Notes: a model not told the origin generated them from the letters alone. A stretch of DNA of 16,594 nucleotides from Chitinophagaceae bacterium (GCA_008080615.1 VIKJ01000001.1:1-16594); one strand, 5' to 3'; counted from the stretch's first letter, positions 1-9,260 are shown. A program made the numbers and translations.

Positions 1-3000
1 TAAGTCTAATCGAGCCAATCTTAATACTACAGAATCTTCAAAATCGGTAAGATATAAACGTGCAAATCGGATAGATTTAAAATCGGGGATATTGCCTACT
101 TTCTTAGAATAGTTTTTAATGGGTACTCTAAACAAGAACCAATCTTCTGTACGAGTAAGACCATCCGCAGAATTTACGGTGACCCTTCTCTTATCGGTAA
201 TATATGGCGTAAGCCCTACATCCATTCCAGGGCGAAGTTGAACTTCGTATTCGTAATAAGCTTCTGTTTCATTTAACGTATTGTCTCTATTTAAATCTTC
301 ATTATCAGGATATAATGTTGCAGCAGAAGTAAACTGTCCGTTGGTAGTTGCAATGGGTGAATTGCCTTGGGGGTTATTGAAGTTTTTATATCGCCCTAAT
401 ATGCCCGTTCCCAAAGGATCAAATGCAGGATCGCGATACCATTTATAGTTATCACCCGAAGGGTCTGTAATGGATTGCTGATAAATAGTAGAGCCTGTCC
501 CAAAATTATTGGCTAAGCGTTGCAACACATAATTTCTCTTTCTTCTTTCAGCATCATCATCATTCCCATCAAAACCAACATCCTGATAAGGACGATCATT
601 GGGATCATTACTAAATGCTTGTGTAATTTGAATTGGATTAACAGGCGTTTTACCCCATGTATTGCTACTATCAACAGCTGCAGGAACAGTAGGTGTATTC
701 ATACCATTTTCATAAAACCGTTTTCCATCTTTTAAAATATCCTCACTGATATTACCAAAGTTGAGGTACATTTTTCCACCCTTACTATTGGGATTGGTAA
801 TGAATGGATTTTGCATCCAAAACTCTACAAATTCAATATTATTGGTTTCAAAATCTGTTTGATCAATTGAACGCATGATACCACCCCAACGCGCAGCAGG
901 GTTGGATAATTTTCCAGCCGCATTCACTTGTGTAGGATTAGATTCAAAATTATACGGGCCTTTTTCTGTAGGATAAAATGCCAAATCAAAAGTAGCGGCT
1001 TGTACATCGGTAATATTGGTTGTTCGCTGCGGAAATAATTCATTAGTAAATACCTGACGAACTCTTGGATCGCTTAATTCTGCCAAGTTTCTACGCAGTG
1101 GATTACCCGGACTATTTTTATCTTGAAGGTTCGGTTCAATATTATACCAAGCCAATTTAGCTCTGTTGCGATTGTAAACAATACTGTCTGTTAAAGTAGC
1201 TTCAGGGAAACGACTATTTCCTTGGGGTGTAGAAGCCATGGCCCACGAAACAAAAGGAAAACGTAAATCAATTGCTGCTCTTGTACCTTCAAAATCATCA
1301 ATAAAAATGAGGCCTTGATCTCCCCTTCCAATTTGAGGTGGATGACCTGGTTTTAATATGGCTGCTTCTCCAAATGCATTAATAGAAGACTTTGCTTTTG
1401 TTTCATAAAAAGGCAATCGATTTAATAATCTAGATAATCCAGGCAGTTCCGATTTATAATTAAAATCAACTCCATACATGGTATTGCGTATGGGATCATC
1501 ACCATAACCCATTTTTGTAAAAAACGGTCGCTCACCCAATTTCACCATAGTAGCACCAACACTTAATTTTTTACTAGCCAAATAATCCATACGCAAGCCA
1601 GTAAATCCTCTTTGTTGCATACCAAAACCAATATTATTTTCAAAAGAAACCCGAACAGGTACATTAGAACTAAGAATACCTTGATTCAAAATTTTCACTG
1701 TACCTAAATTATAATCTACAATAAAATCACTACCCTCTCGCAATGCTTGCCCCCCAGCAGTTACCTGCACAGAGCCTTGTGGTATATTAAATGTATTTAA
1801 ATAAATTTCCGAGCCCCCACTACTTCCTTTTACTTGTCCTTGCATCAAGAACCTATTCAGGTTTGCATAGGTTTGCGCAATGGCTTTAATGGAATCATAC
1901 AATTGATAATAAACATATTTATTTTTTGTAGCAGCTGGCAAACCTGCAAAAGCCAAGGTATCTAAGTCTTTACCAAAAGGCTCTAAAACAGGAAATACTA
2001 CCCTTCCCATTTGAGGTAAAATAGTAAACCCTTCTATATAATCAAATACGCCATCAGGTTGCGGATCATTTCGATTATTTAATCGATCTAAATTTAAAAT
2101 TCTTAACAAAGGCATACCATCTACAGCAGCGGATGTTTCTGGAAGAAATCTTTTTAATCCACCACTAGGCTCTTCGTACAACACATTTAATTTAAAATCT
2201 TCCCGTTGAATTCCTCCAAATAAATCAAGAGAGTATACGTTCTTCATCATCAATCCCCACAAAGGCAGTTCAACACGTTGAGAAGTTGCTTTTAATAATT
2301 TAAGGAACAATACTTTTTGAACACCTTTATTAGAATCAAGGGCAATATCTTGCGAAAATTCACCTACTTGAAATACACGGCCATTGTAAGTGTATTGATA
2401 GGCAACTGCCAACACTTCATCTGCTTGTAATTGTGTATTAATTGAAATGAAACCCGCTTGCGCATTAAAATAAAATTCATTGGTGCTTAGTTTACGCGCA
2501 AATGTTTTTTCATAGTCATCAACTGGGCGAAGACCTTTACTTAATAAAAGACTATTTATAAATGCAGGATTTCTTGCATTGGGATCACTTACCAAAGAGC
2601 TAAATAAATTATTGGCTCCATTGGCAGGAAGCGAATTGGCAGATAATGACTGAACTGCAGGATTATAAGGGCTGGATTCACCTAAGTCCATCAAACCAAC
2701 TATATCACGGGCTTCAGTAGTAGCGCCCGTTCTATTCGTTACCCATACTTCTACTCTTTGTAACTGTACCTGTGAATTTACAACAGGCAAATTGCGCATG
2801 GTTTTATTAAAATTGGCCCTAAAATAATTTCCCAATAAGAAGTGTCTATTTTCTTCGTAGTCATCAAGCCTTTTTTGAAAAGTTTGCGAAGCAGCACCTC
2901 CTTGTAAGGAAACAGACTGTTTGCTAGAACGCTGATTGGCCAATGCAGCGGTTACAAATAATTTACCAAATTGCAATTGTGCTTTTACTCCAAATAAATT

Positions 3001-3735
3001 TTGTGCACTGCTAATTAAAGAGCCCCTAGATTGAAAAGAAATATTTCCTGCTTCAATGCTTTTGATGATTTCATCATCCATGCCTTTGTAATCTAGTTTA
3101 AGTTGATTGTCAAATCCTAAATTAGATAGTGTATTGTAGTTGATGGGAAATTTAAGCTTGTCACCAATATTGGCGTTCAAGTTTAAATTGGCATTCATAT
3201 CAAAATCAAAACCTCCGTTTTTTCTAGCTCTTTCTGGTAAGGTTGGATTTTTAATATTTTGCCCTTGATATCCCGCTAAAATATTTACCTCTCCACTTGG
3301 GCGAATATCTACTTTCAAATTATTACCACTCAATCCAAATATGCGATCGAATAATTTATCATAAACCCTAAGTGGTGGTCGGGCAGTTTTTTTATTGAGT
3401 TCAGTTATAGCATCCGCTCGTTTTTTAAAATAAGCAATTTCAGCTGCTTTGTTTTGAGACAGTAAATAATCATTGAATGATAAAGAAGCTGGCTTACGAT
3501 AATCTGTTCGGCCAATTTTTTCGCGAAGGATATAGGTTTTTGTTTTTGGATCGTACTCAACAGATTGCTTGATCAGTGCAGTATCTTTTAAATCGAATGG
3601 ATTATTATTTTTTGCTGAGGAAAAATCACCCCTTCTATCACTAATGGGATAACGTAAAGAGTCCTTCTGTTGAGCAAATAAATTTGCACAGAGCAGTAAG
3701 AATACAACAATGAATAAATTACGGGAAGGGTTCAA
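1..3735 (-). CDS. sprA: SprA, gliding motility / type IX secretion outer-membrane translocon (N-terminal half, cut by window edge)
   Basis: This open frame of 1,245 codons continues past the left edge; family members are about 2,300-2,500 residues, so roughly the first half is present. SprA is the giant outer-membrane beta-barrel channel of the type IX secretion system and is needed for gliding in Flavobacterium. Family signatures read directly include RVVFPVLEPF (residues 578-587), DDFEGTRAAIDLR (813-825) and YPTEKGPYNF (921-930), plus many Y/N/F-rich barrel-like strands. Spot translation at several points shows an unbroken frame. There is no ATG between the in-frame stop upstream and the signal peptide. 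I chose TTG at 3735-3733, giving MNPSRN followed by a hydrophobic stretch (7-21) and a likely cleavage site LFA|QQ. The next in-frame ATG lies far downstream and would remove the export signal. It sits 38 bp after ruvA, a pairing known in other Bacteroidota. Family call very secure, start moderately so. Confidence 0.95.
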   Translation of the reverse strand, partial: MNPSRNLFIVVFLLLCANLFAQQKDSLRYPISDRRGDFSSAKNNNPFDLKDTALIKQSVEYDPKTKTYILREKIGRTDYRKPASLSFNDYLLSQNKAAEIAYFKKRADAITELNKKTARPPLRVYDKLFDRIFGLSGNNLKVDIRPSGEVNILAGYQGQNIKNPTLPERARKNGGFDFDMNANLNLNANIGDKLKFPINYNTLSNLGFDNQLKLDYKGMDDEIIKSIEAGNISFQSRGSLISSAQNLFGVKAQLQFGKLFVTAALANQRSSKQSVSLQGGAASQTFQKRLDDYEENRHFLLGNYFRANFNKTMRNLPVVNSQVQLQRVEVWVTNRTGATTEARDIVGLMDLGESSPYNPAVQSLSANSLPANGANNLFSSLVSDPNARNPAFINSLLLSKGLRPVDDYEKTFARKLSTNEFYFNAQAGFISINTQLQADEVLAVAYQYTYNGRVFQVGEFSQDIALDSNKGVQKVLFLKLLKATSQRVELPLWGLMMKNVYSLDLFGGIQREDFKLNVLYEEPSGGLKRFLPETSAAVDGMPLLRILNLDRLNNRNDPQPDGVFDYIEGFTILPQMGRVVFPVLEPFGKDLDTLAFAGLPAATKNKYVYYQLYDSIKAIAQTYANLNRFLMQGQVKGSSGGSEIYLNTFNIPQGSVQVTAGGQALREGSDFIVDYNLGTVKILNQGILSSNVPVRVSFENNIGFGMQQRGFTGLRMDYLASKKLSVGATMVKLGERPFFTKMGYGDDPIRNTMYGVDFNYKSELPGLSRLLNRLPFYETKAKSSINAFGEAAILKPGHPPQIGRGDQGLIFIDDFEGTRAAIDLRFPFVSWAMASTPQGNSRFPEATLTDSIVYNRNRAKLAWYNIEPNLQDKNSPGNPLRRNLAELSDPRVRQVFTNELFPQRTTNITDVQAATFDLAFYPTEKGPYNFESNPTQVNAAGKLSNPAARWGGIMRSIDQTDFETNNIEFVEFWMQNPFITNPNSKGGKMYLNFGNISEDILKDGKRFYENGMNTPTVPAAVDSSNTWGKTPVNPIQITQAFSNDPNDRPYQDVGFDGNDDDAERRKRNYVLQRLANNFGTGSTIYQQSITDPSGDNYKWYRDPAFDPLGTGILGRYKNFNNPQGNSPIATTNGQFTSAATLYPDNEDLNRDNTLNETEAYYEYEVQLRPGMDVGLTPYITDKRRVTVNSADGLTRTEDWFLFRVPIKNYSKKVGNIPDFKSIRFARLYLTDFEDSVVLRLARLDL

Positions 3736-3773
3736 AAAATTCCGCTTGGTTAGGTAGAGCTCAATCCGATCGC

Positions 3774-4358
3774 TTATAAATTTTTAAGTGATAGTTTAAT
3801 AATTTCTTCTAAAGATTGGTTATCGGGGGCAGCTAACATTACCTTTTTAACTGCCTGTTCGGCCATAACCCTTCCTATACCTAATGAAATTAAGGCATTT
3901 ATAGCATCTAAATCGTTTTGAGGAGTACTAAATCCGGATACTGGGGTTTCGAGGCTTTGTTTACCCAATTTATCCCTTAATTCTACAATCAACCGTTCGG
4001 CCGATTTTTTACCAATTCCTTTTATGGCTTCCAATTGTTTGGTATTACCCTGAATAATTGCCCTAGTGATTTCTTCTGGCTTCATCCCAGAAAGCATCAT
4101 CCTGGCTGTAGAAGCACCTACCCCAGAAACACTAATCAATTGCATAAAAAGTTCCTTCTCTGCCATATCTGCAAATCCAAACAAACTTTGCGCGTTTTCG
4201 GTAATATGCAAATAGGTAAACAATAGACCACTGTCTTGGCCGCTAATTGCGGCGTATGTATTTAAACTGATATGCAACTCATAGCCCACACCATTTACAT
4301 CTACTACCAAACGAGCAGGGGTTTTAACCGCAAAATGACCTTTTACAAAAGCTATCAT
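3774..4358 (-). CDS. ruvA: Holliday junction branch migration protein RuvA
   Basis: RuvA tetramers bind four-way DNA junctions and load the RuvB motor for branch migration during recombination and repair. The 194-residue product matches the usual length (about 190-205). An N-terminal OB-fold starts MIAFVKGHF and contains DVNGVGYE. A helix-hairpin-helix domain follows with two hairpins, ISVSGVGASTA and IKGIGKKSAERLI. A C-terminal three-helix domain that contacts RuvB begins near NDLDAINALISLGIG. The frame stays open 22 codons further upstream, but that extension (to 4424) has no counterpart in the family. The ATG at 4358 gives the canonical N-terminus and is preferred. The gene is divergent from fabH and probably co-transcribed with sprA downstream. 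No ruvB or ruvC is visible here. Confidence 0.96.
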   Translation of the reverse strand: MIAFVKGHFAVKTPARLVVDVNGVGYELHISLNTYAAISGQDSGLLFTYLHITENAQSLFGFADMAEKELFMQLISVSGVGASTARMMLSGMKPEEITRAIIQGNTKQLEAIKGIGKKSAERLIVELRDKLGKQSLETPVSGFSTPQNDLDAINALISLGIGRVMAEQAVKKVMLAAPDNQSLEEIIKLSLKNL

Positions 4359-4460
4359 AAATGGAGGTGAAATTAGTGAAAAGAAAGCAATTAGCCTTAC
4401 CTTTAAAGTTTTATGTAATAGCAATAAAAAACTGTATCACCCATAACAAGTAAGATTTTC

Positions 4461-5450
4461 ATGAATAAAATTACAGCCGCAATTACCGCCGTAGGCGGAT
4501 ATGTTCCAGAAACAAAATTGACCAATTTTGATTTGGAAAAAATGGTAGATACCAATGATGAATGGATTAGAACCCGCACTGGTATAGAAGAACGTAGAAT
4601 TTTAAAAGAGCCTGGGCTTGGAAGCAGTGATATGGCAGTACCTGCCATTCAAGAAATACTTCGAAAAAAACAGATGAAACCAACCGACATTGATTGTATT
4701 ATTTGCGCAACGGTTACACCCGATATGGTGTTTCCTGCAACGGCCAATATTATTGCCGACAAATTAGGTGCAACCAATGCTTGGGGGTTTGATTTGAGTG
4801 CAGCTTGTAGTGGTTTTCTATATGCCTTAACCTCTGGAGCCATGTATATTGAAAGTGGTAGGTATAAAAATGTAATTGTAGTAGGGGTAGATAAAATGAG
4901 CGCCATCATAGACTATACCGATCGTGCAACTTGTATCATTTTTGGGGATGGAGCAGGGGCTGTTTTATTGCAACCTTCTACTGATGAAACTGGAATAAAA
5001 GATAGTATTCTAAAAAGTGATGGTAGTGGAAGACAATACCTGCATATGAAAGCAGGTGGATCTATAAAACCAGCAACAGTTGAAACCGTTTTAGCTAAGG
5101 AACATTTTGCTTATCAAGAAGGTCAGGCTGTATTTAAATTTGCAGTTAAAGGAATGGCCGATGTAAGTGCAGAATTATTAGAACGCAATAATCTTACAGG
5201 AGAAGATATAGCTTGGTTGGTTCCGCATCAGGCGAACCTAAGAATTATTGATGCTACCGCCAACAGAATGGGATTGCCCAAGGAAAAAGTAATGATTAAT
5301 ATTCAAAAATACGGGAACACAACTGCAGCAACATTACCCCTTTGTTTATGGGATTGGGAAAGCCAATTAAAAAAAGGAGATAATATTGTTTTAGCTGCAT
5401 TTGGGGGTGGATTTACTTGGGGTGCAACTTGGGTAAAATGGGCCTATTAA
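4461..5450 (+). CDS. fabH: Beta-ketoacyl-ACP synthase III
   Basis: FabH condenses an acyl-CoA primer with malonyl-ACP and starts type II fatty acid synthesis in the cytoplasm. The 329-residue thiolase-fold protein has the full catalytic triad: Cys116 in DLSAACSGF, His256 in WLVPHQANLRI and Asn286 in KYGNTTAA. It also carries FGDGAGAVLL (161-170) and the C-terminal glycine-rich FGGGFTWG. The N-terminal TNDEWIRTRTGIEERR is typical of FabH. Many Bacteroidota carry more than one FabH, so this may be one of several. It is the first gene of a plus-strand run and is divergent from ruvA, with a 102-bp gap in which I found no convincing TAnnTTTG promoter. Confidence 0.96.
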   Translation: MNKITAAITAVGGYVPETKLTNFDLEKMVDTNDEWIRTRTGIEERRILKEPGLGSSDMAVPAIQEILRKKQMKPTDIDCIICATVTPDMVFPATANIIADKLGATNAWGFDLSAACSGFLYALTSGAMYIESGRYKNVIVVGVDKMSAIIDYTDRATCIIFGDGAGAVLLQPSTDETGIKDSILKSDGSGRQYLHMKAGGSIKPATVETVLAKEHFAYQEGQAVFKFAVKGMADVSAELLERNNLTGEDIAWLVPHQANLRIIDATANRMGLPKEKVMINIQKYGNTTAATLPLCLWDWESQLKKGDNIVLAAFGGGFTWGATWVKWAY

Positions 5451-5491
5451 TTAAACTTAGTTTCATTGTTCACTTCTACTAAATTGAAATC

Positions 5492-6721
5492 ATGAGTAAT
5501 TCAAAAAAATTGATTGGCATAGGCTCTACTGCCATTCATGCATCAGGCCATAATAATGCAGATCATGCACACTTAACGCCTATTTATGCAAGTTCTACTT
5601 TTACATTTGATACAGCCGAAGAAGGTAGTGAACGATTTGCAGGAAAAGATAAAACCAAATTATACAGCAGATGGGGAAACCCTAGTTTTACCACTGCGCA
5701 AGAAACCATTGAGGCATTGGAAACCTTTGGGCTTGAAGATGAACAAGGAAATAGCCTTCAGGTAAAAGCATTGTTGCATGCAAGTGGACAAGCGGCATTA
5801 ACTACTTTGTTTTTAGGTAATCTAAAATCGGGTGATATAGTATTGTCTCATCATGCACTGTATGGAGGTACACATGAATTGTTGTTGAAAGTTTTAGCAG
5901 CCGCATCTATAGGAACCATATTGATTGATTTAAATGATTCAGCTTTAGTGGATGCTTCTTTGAAAGAAAACAGCCAAATTAAATTGATTCATATTGAAAC
6001 ACCATCTAATCCTACACTACGTTGTGTAGATATTGAACAAGTGTGTTCCATAGCAAAAAAATATGGCTGTTTGGTATCGGTAGACAATACGGCAGCAACA
6101 CCTTATTTACAACAACCTTTTAAATTAGGTGCCGATTTTGTAATGCATTCTACCACCAAATTTTTAAATGGGCACGGCACAGCACTAGGTGGTGTTTTAT
6201 TGGGAAAAGATTTAGATAAAATGAATGGCCCTATTTGGAAATGGCATGTATTATTAGGAGGAAATAGTAATGCATTTGATGCTTACTTACTTACACAAGG
6301 AATGAAAACCTTAGCACTAAGGATGGAGCAACATTGCGCCAATGCTATGAAAGTGGCGCATTTTTTAGCAAATCATCCAAAGGTTGAAAAAGTAAACTAT
6401 AGTGGATTGGCTTCCCATCCTGATCATGCAATTGCAATGAAACAAATGCGTCATCCAGGTGCTTTAATGAGCTTTGAATTAAAAGGTGGAATAGAAGCAG
6501 GTAGAAAATTCATTAACAAATTAAGTATGTGTGTAAAAGCCATTTCATTTGGCACACCAGACACTTTATTATCACATCCTGCAAGTATGAGTCATATGGG
6601 TATTCCTAGAGAAGAAAGACTACAATCGGATATAACAGATGGACTTATTAGAATGAGTGTGGGAATTGAACATATTGAAGACATCATCAATGACCTTTCT
6701 CAAGCACTAGAGGTAGCTTAA
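5492..6721 (+). CDS. Trans-sulfuration family PLP-dependent enzyme (cystathionine gamma-synthase / gamma-lyase-like)
   Basis: This 409-residue protein is a fold-type I PLP enzyme of the Cys/Met metabolism family. It shows YSRWGNP (Tyr58 and Arg60, phosphate contacts from the neighbouring subunit), ALYGGTHELL (Tyr124, stacks on the cofactor), SVDNTAATP (Asp198, pyridine nitrogen) and HSTTKFLNGHG with the Schiff-base Lys223. The C-terminus carries HPASMSHMGIPREER, the substrate-carboxylate region. The YGG sequence lacks the cysteine (YGC) typical of classical methionine gamma-lyases, which favours cystathionine gamma-synthase/lyase or O-acylhomoserine sulfhydrylase activity. The SFGTPDTL segment differs from the usual SLGG of cystathionine enzymes, so I do not assign a reaction. 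It begins 41 bp after fabH, in the same direction. Confidence 0.9.
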   Translation: MSNSKKLIGIGSTAIHASGHNNADHAHLTPIYASSTFTFDTAEEGSERFAGKDKTKLYSRWGNPSFTTAQETIEALETFGLEDEQGNSLQVKALLHASGQAALTTLFLGNLKSGDIVLSHHALYGGTHELLLKVLAAASIGTILIDLNDSALVDASLKENSQIKLIHIETPSNPTLRCVDIEQVCSIAKKYGCLVSVDNTAATPYLQQPFKLGADFVMHSTTKFLNGHGTALGGVLLGKDLDKMNGPIWKWHVLLGGNSNAFDAYLLTQGMKTLALRMEQHCANAMKVAHFLANHPKVEKVNYSGLASHPDHAIAMKQMRHPGALMSFELKGGIEAGRKFINKLSMCVKAISFGTPDTLLSHPASMSHMGIPREERLQSDITDGLIRMSVGIEHIEDIINDLSQALEVA

Positions 6722-6754
6722 AATTTAAATTAATAAGAACATACTCAAATAAAA

Positions 6755-7168
6755 ATGGATATTCAAATAAGAAGGGCAGAGCAAAAAGATTGTAAGCGCA
6801 TACTCGAATTAATACAAGAATTGGCCGATTTTGAAAAAGCGCCAAACGAAGTAACAGTGAGTTTAGCCCATTTTGAAGAAAGTGGTTTTGGTGCAAACCC
6901 AGTATGGTGGGCTTTTGTTGCCGAAGAAACCTACCCAACAGATGGAATGTACTTAGAAGACATTCTGGTTACAGAAAAAATGAGGGGGAAACAAATTGGC
7001 AAACAACTTTTTAACCAATTAATCGTTGAAGCAAAGGAAAGAGACTTGAAAGGAATTGTTTGGCAGGTATTAGAATGGAATACTCCTGCCATTGAGTTTT
7101 ATAAAAAATACAATGCCAGTTTTGATCCAGAATGGATTAATTGTAGCATTGGCCCCGATCAACTATAA
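6755..7168 (+). CDS. GNAT acetyltransferase, spermidine/diamine acetyltransferase-like, with apparent internal deletion
   Basis: The product (137 residues) resembles the SSAT branch of GNAT N-acetyltransferases, which move acetyl from acetyl-CoA to amines. The N-terminal half reads IRRAEQKDCKRILELIQELADFEKAP and then ESGFGANPVWWAFVAE. The C-terminal half reads MYLEDILVTEKMRGKQIGKQLF and then QVLEWNTPAIEFYKKYNASF. Family members usually have about 160 residues. Between VAE (55-57) and MYLEDI (65-70) only about seven residues remain, where relatives have roughly 30 that include the GFA.YY...WxG strand. The CoA pyrophosphate loop is also altered: RGKQIG (77-82) in place of the usual RGxGIG. The gene may be decaying or structurally modified. 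It lies 33 bp after the PLP enzyme, and its stop is one base before the next ATG, so they are probably co-translated. Confidence 0.85.
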   Translation: MDIQIRRAEQKDCKRILELIQELADFEKAPNEVTVSLAHFEESGFGANPVWWAFVAEETYPTDGMYLEDILVTEKMRGKQIGKQLFNQLIVEAKERDLKGIVWQVLEWNTPAIEFYKKYNASFDPEWINCSIGPDQL

Positions 7169-7169
7169 A

Positions 7170-8342
7170 ATGAAAAAAAGTATATTCATATTGGCTGTTT
7201 TTATTGCCTTTTTTGTATCCTGCAAAAAAGACTCAGAAACCATTATGGATACCCCCAATTCAGTGGGTACTTCAGGTAGGGCTTTAGATAAACTGGCTCG
7301 TGGCATTAACCTTAGCAATTGGTTTAACGATTATTCTGATAAAGCACAATTTGCAACCCGATTTAATGCTGGCCACTTTACACAAATAAAAAATGCAGGT
7401 TTCACTTACGTAAGATTGCCAATTGGGCCTTCCGTAATATGTGACCCAACAAATATTGCCACCATTCAACCGGCCAATTTAACATTAATAGATCAGGCTA
7501 TAAAAAATATCAATGCTGCTGGTTTGGCCGTAGCCATTGAAATACACAATTCTAACAGGCCTTTCGAAATAAAATTGGCAACAGATCCTTTAAGCAGGGT
7601 AGCTTTTAGACAGTTTTGGAAAAGCCTTGCAACTAATTTAAAAAAATACGACACAACTCAATTGTTTTTTGAAATTTATAACGAGCCACATGTAGGTGCT
7701 GAACAACTTATTGCAGGGATTGATAAAAATTGGTGGTCGCCTTTTCAACAACAAATTATTCAATCTATAAGAGAAGCTGCACCAGAACACTATATCATTG
7801 CAGGAGCAGAAAATTGGAATAATTGGTACGATTTAACACTATTACAGCCCTATAATGTAAAAAATGTGGTGTATAATTTTCATCTATATGATCCATTTAC
7901 ATTTACTCATCAGGGTGCAGAATGGGTTGGTGATCCGTACGATAAAATGAAAGCTATTCCTTATCCAGCAAATCCTGGCAATATGTTACCATTGGTAACT
8001 GCAGCTTCAACTACTACTTTAAAGAATTTACTTAGTTGGCATGGGAATCAACGGTACAATATAGACTCAATGAACTTGGTTGTAAAACAAGTGTATTTAT
8101 GGGGCAATAGAAATAGTGTGCCTGTAATTTGTAATGAGTTTGGAGTATACAAAAAATTTGTTCCTTTAGATAGCCGTGTACGCTACTTACAAGACATGCA
8201 CAATACCTTAGCCAAATATAAAATGGGTTGGGCTGTTTGGGAATACGATGAAACCTTTGGACTCACTAGTTACCCAACCTCTACCAGAACAGGTGTACCC
8301 AATTGGGATACTAATATTTTAAATAGCTTGGGATTAAAATAA
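7170..8342 (+). CDS. Glycoside hydrolase family 5 (cellulase-like) lipoprotein
   Basis: This 390-residue protein is likely a secreted, membrane-anchored beta-glycanase with a TIM-barrel fold. It starts with a lipoprotein signal, a hydrophobic stretch (5-17) and a lipobox FVSC with Cys18. The mature end CKKDSE is charged and might act as a Bacteroidota surface-export signal (inference). GH5 hallmarks are RGINLSNWF (44-52), VRLP (81-84), the acid/base Glu172 in YNEPH, His238/Tyr240 in NFHLYDP, the nucleophile Glu323 in ICNEFG, and a WAVWEYD strand near the end (354-360). Substrate cannot be told from sequence. The frame is open 26 codons upstream, inside the preceding gene, but only the ATG at 7170 gives the signal peptide. 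Its stop lies one base from the convergent fabD stop. Confidence 0.92.
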   Translation: MKKSIFILAVFIAFFVSCKKDSETIMDTPNSVGTSGRALDKLARGINLSNWFNDYSDKAQFATRFNAGHFTQIKNAGFTYVRLPIGPSVICDPTNIATIQPANLTLIDQAIKNINAAGLAVAIEIHNSNRPFEIKLATDPLSRVAFRQFWKSLATNLKKYDTTQLFFEIYNEPHVGAEQLIAGIDKNWWSPFQQQIIQSIREAAPEHYIIAGAENWNNWYDLTLLQPYNVKNVVYNFHLYDPFTFTHQGAEWVGDPYDKMKAIPYPANPGNMLPLVTAASTTTLKNLLSWHGNQRYNIDSMNLVVKQVYLWGNRNSVPVICNEFGVYKKFVPLDSRVRYLQDMHNTLAKYKMGWAVWEYDETFGLTSYPTSTRTGVPNWDTNILNSLGLK

Positions 8343-8343
8343 T

Positions 8344-9240
8344 TTAGCTAACACCATCTGTTAATACTCCAGCACCTGCAATTTTACCAATTAAGCCTTG
8401 CAATACTTTACCAGGACCACATTCGGTAAATTGAGTTGCACCATCTGCAACCATTGACTGAACACAATAAGTCCACCGAACAGCACCGGTAAGTTGATCA
8501 ATTAAATTTTGTTTGATTTCTTGTGGATTGGTTACCGCTTTAGCAACTACATTCTGATATACGGCACAAGATGGTTGATTGAACGTAGTAGCTTCTATTG
8601 CTGCAGCCAACTCTGCTTTTGCAGGGGCCATTAATGGCGAATGAAATGCACCACCAACTGGTAAAACCAAGGCCCTTTTTGCACCAGCTTCCTTCATACG
8701 AATGCAAGCAATATCAATGCCTTTAATAGATCCACTGATCACCAATTGACCAGGACAATTATAATTAGCAGCAACTACTACTTCTCCTGTTTCTGCTTGT
8801 ATTAAAGCACAAATTTCTTCTACTTTTTCATCGGCCAAATTGAGTACTGCAGCCATAGTAGAGGGATTTAATTCACAAGCTTTTTGCATGGCTTGGGCGC
8901 GTATACTTACTAGTTTAAGCGCATCTTCAAAATGCAATGTTCCATTGGCAACCAATGCAGAAAACTCTCCTAAAGAGTGCCCTGCAACCATAGAAGGCTG
9001 GGCAGCTTCAATTGTTTTAAAAGCAGCTACAGAATGTAAAAAAACGGCAGGCTGGGTTATATTGGTCTGTTTCAACGCCTCATCTGTTCCATTAAACATC
9101 ACTTCACTAATATTGAATCCTAGTATATCGTTAGCTTGTTCAAAAAGTATTTTCGCACTACTATTCAACTCGTACAAATTTTTACCCATACCAGTAAACT
9201 GAGCACCCTGACCAGGAAATACAAACGCATGTTTAAGCAT
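8344..9240 (-). CDS. fabD: Malonyl-CoA:ACP transacylase
   Basis: FabD moves malonyl from CoA to acyl carrier protein, providing the extender for fatty acid synthesis. The 298-residue sequence has FPGQGAQ (8-14, oxyanion region), the nucleophile Ser89 in GHSLGE, Arg114 in SIRAQAMQ (holds the malonyl carboxylate), ANYNCPGQLVISG (159-171) and catalytic His200 in GGAFHSPLM. Length is typical (about 290-310). It follows folE but is separated from it by a rho-independent terminator and has its own promoter-like element, so it is probably transcribed independently. Its 3' end abuts the convergent GH5 gene. Confidence 0.96.
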   Translation of the reverse strand: MLKHAFVFPGQGAQFTGMGKNLYELNSSAKILFEQANDILGFNISEVMFNGTDEALKQTNITQPAVFLHSVAAFKTIEAAQPSMVAGHSLGEFSALVANGTLHFEDALKLVSIRAQAMQKACELNPSTMAAVLNLADEKVEEICALIQAETGEVVVAANYNCPGQLVISGSIKGIDIACIRMKEAGAKRALVLPVGGAFHSPLMAPAKAELAAAIEATTFNQPSCAVYQNVVAKAVTNPQEIKQNLIDQLTGAVRWTYCVQSMVADGATQFTECGPGKVLQGLIGKIAGAGVLTDGVS

Positions 9241-9260
9241 AATTACCGTTTTATGATTAG

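Noticed and set aside
520..735. Plus-strand open frame of 71 codons inside the sprA region
   Set aside because: It is antisense to an intact, well conserved sprA frame and its composition is low-complexity Ile/Thr/Asn.
4359..4424. N-terminal extension of RuvA by 22 residues
   Set aside because: RuvA proteins begin at the MIAF-type sequence; the extension has no family counterpart and would use up most of the divergent promoter region.
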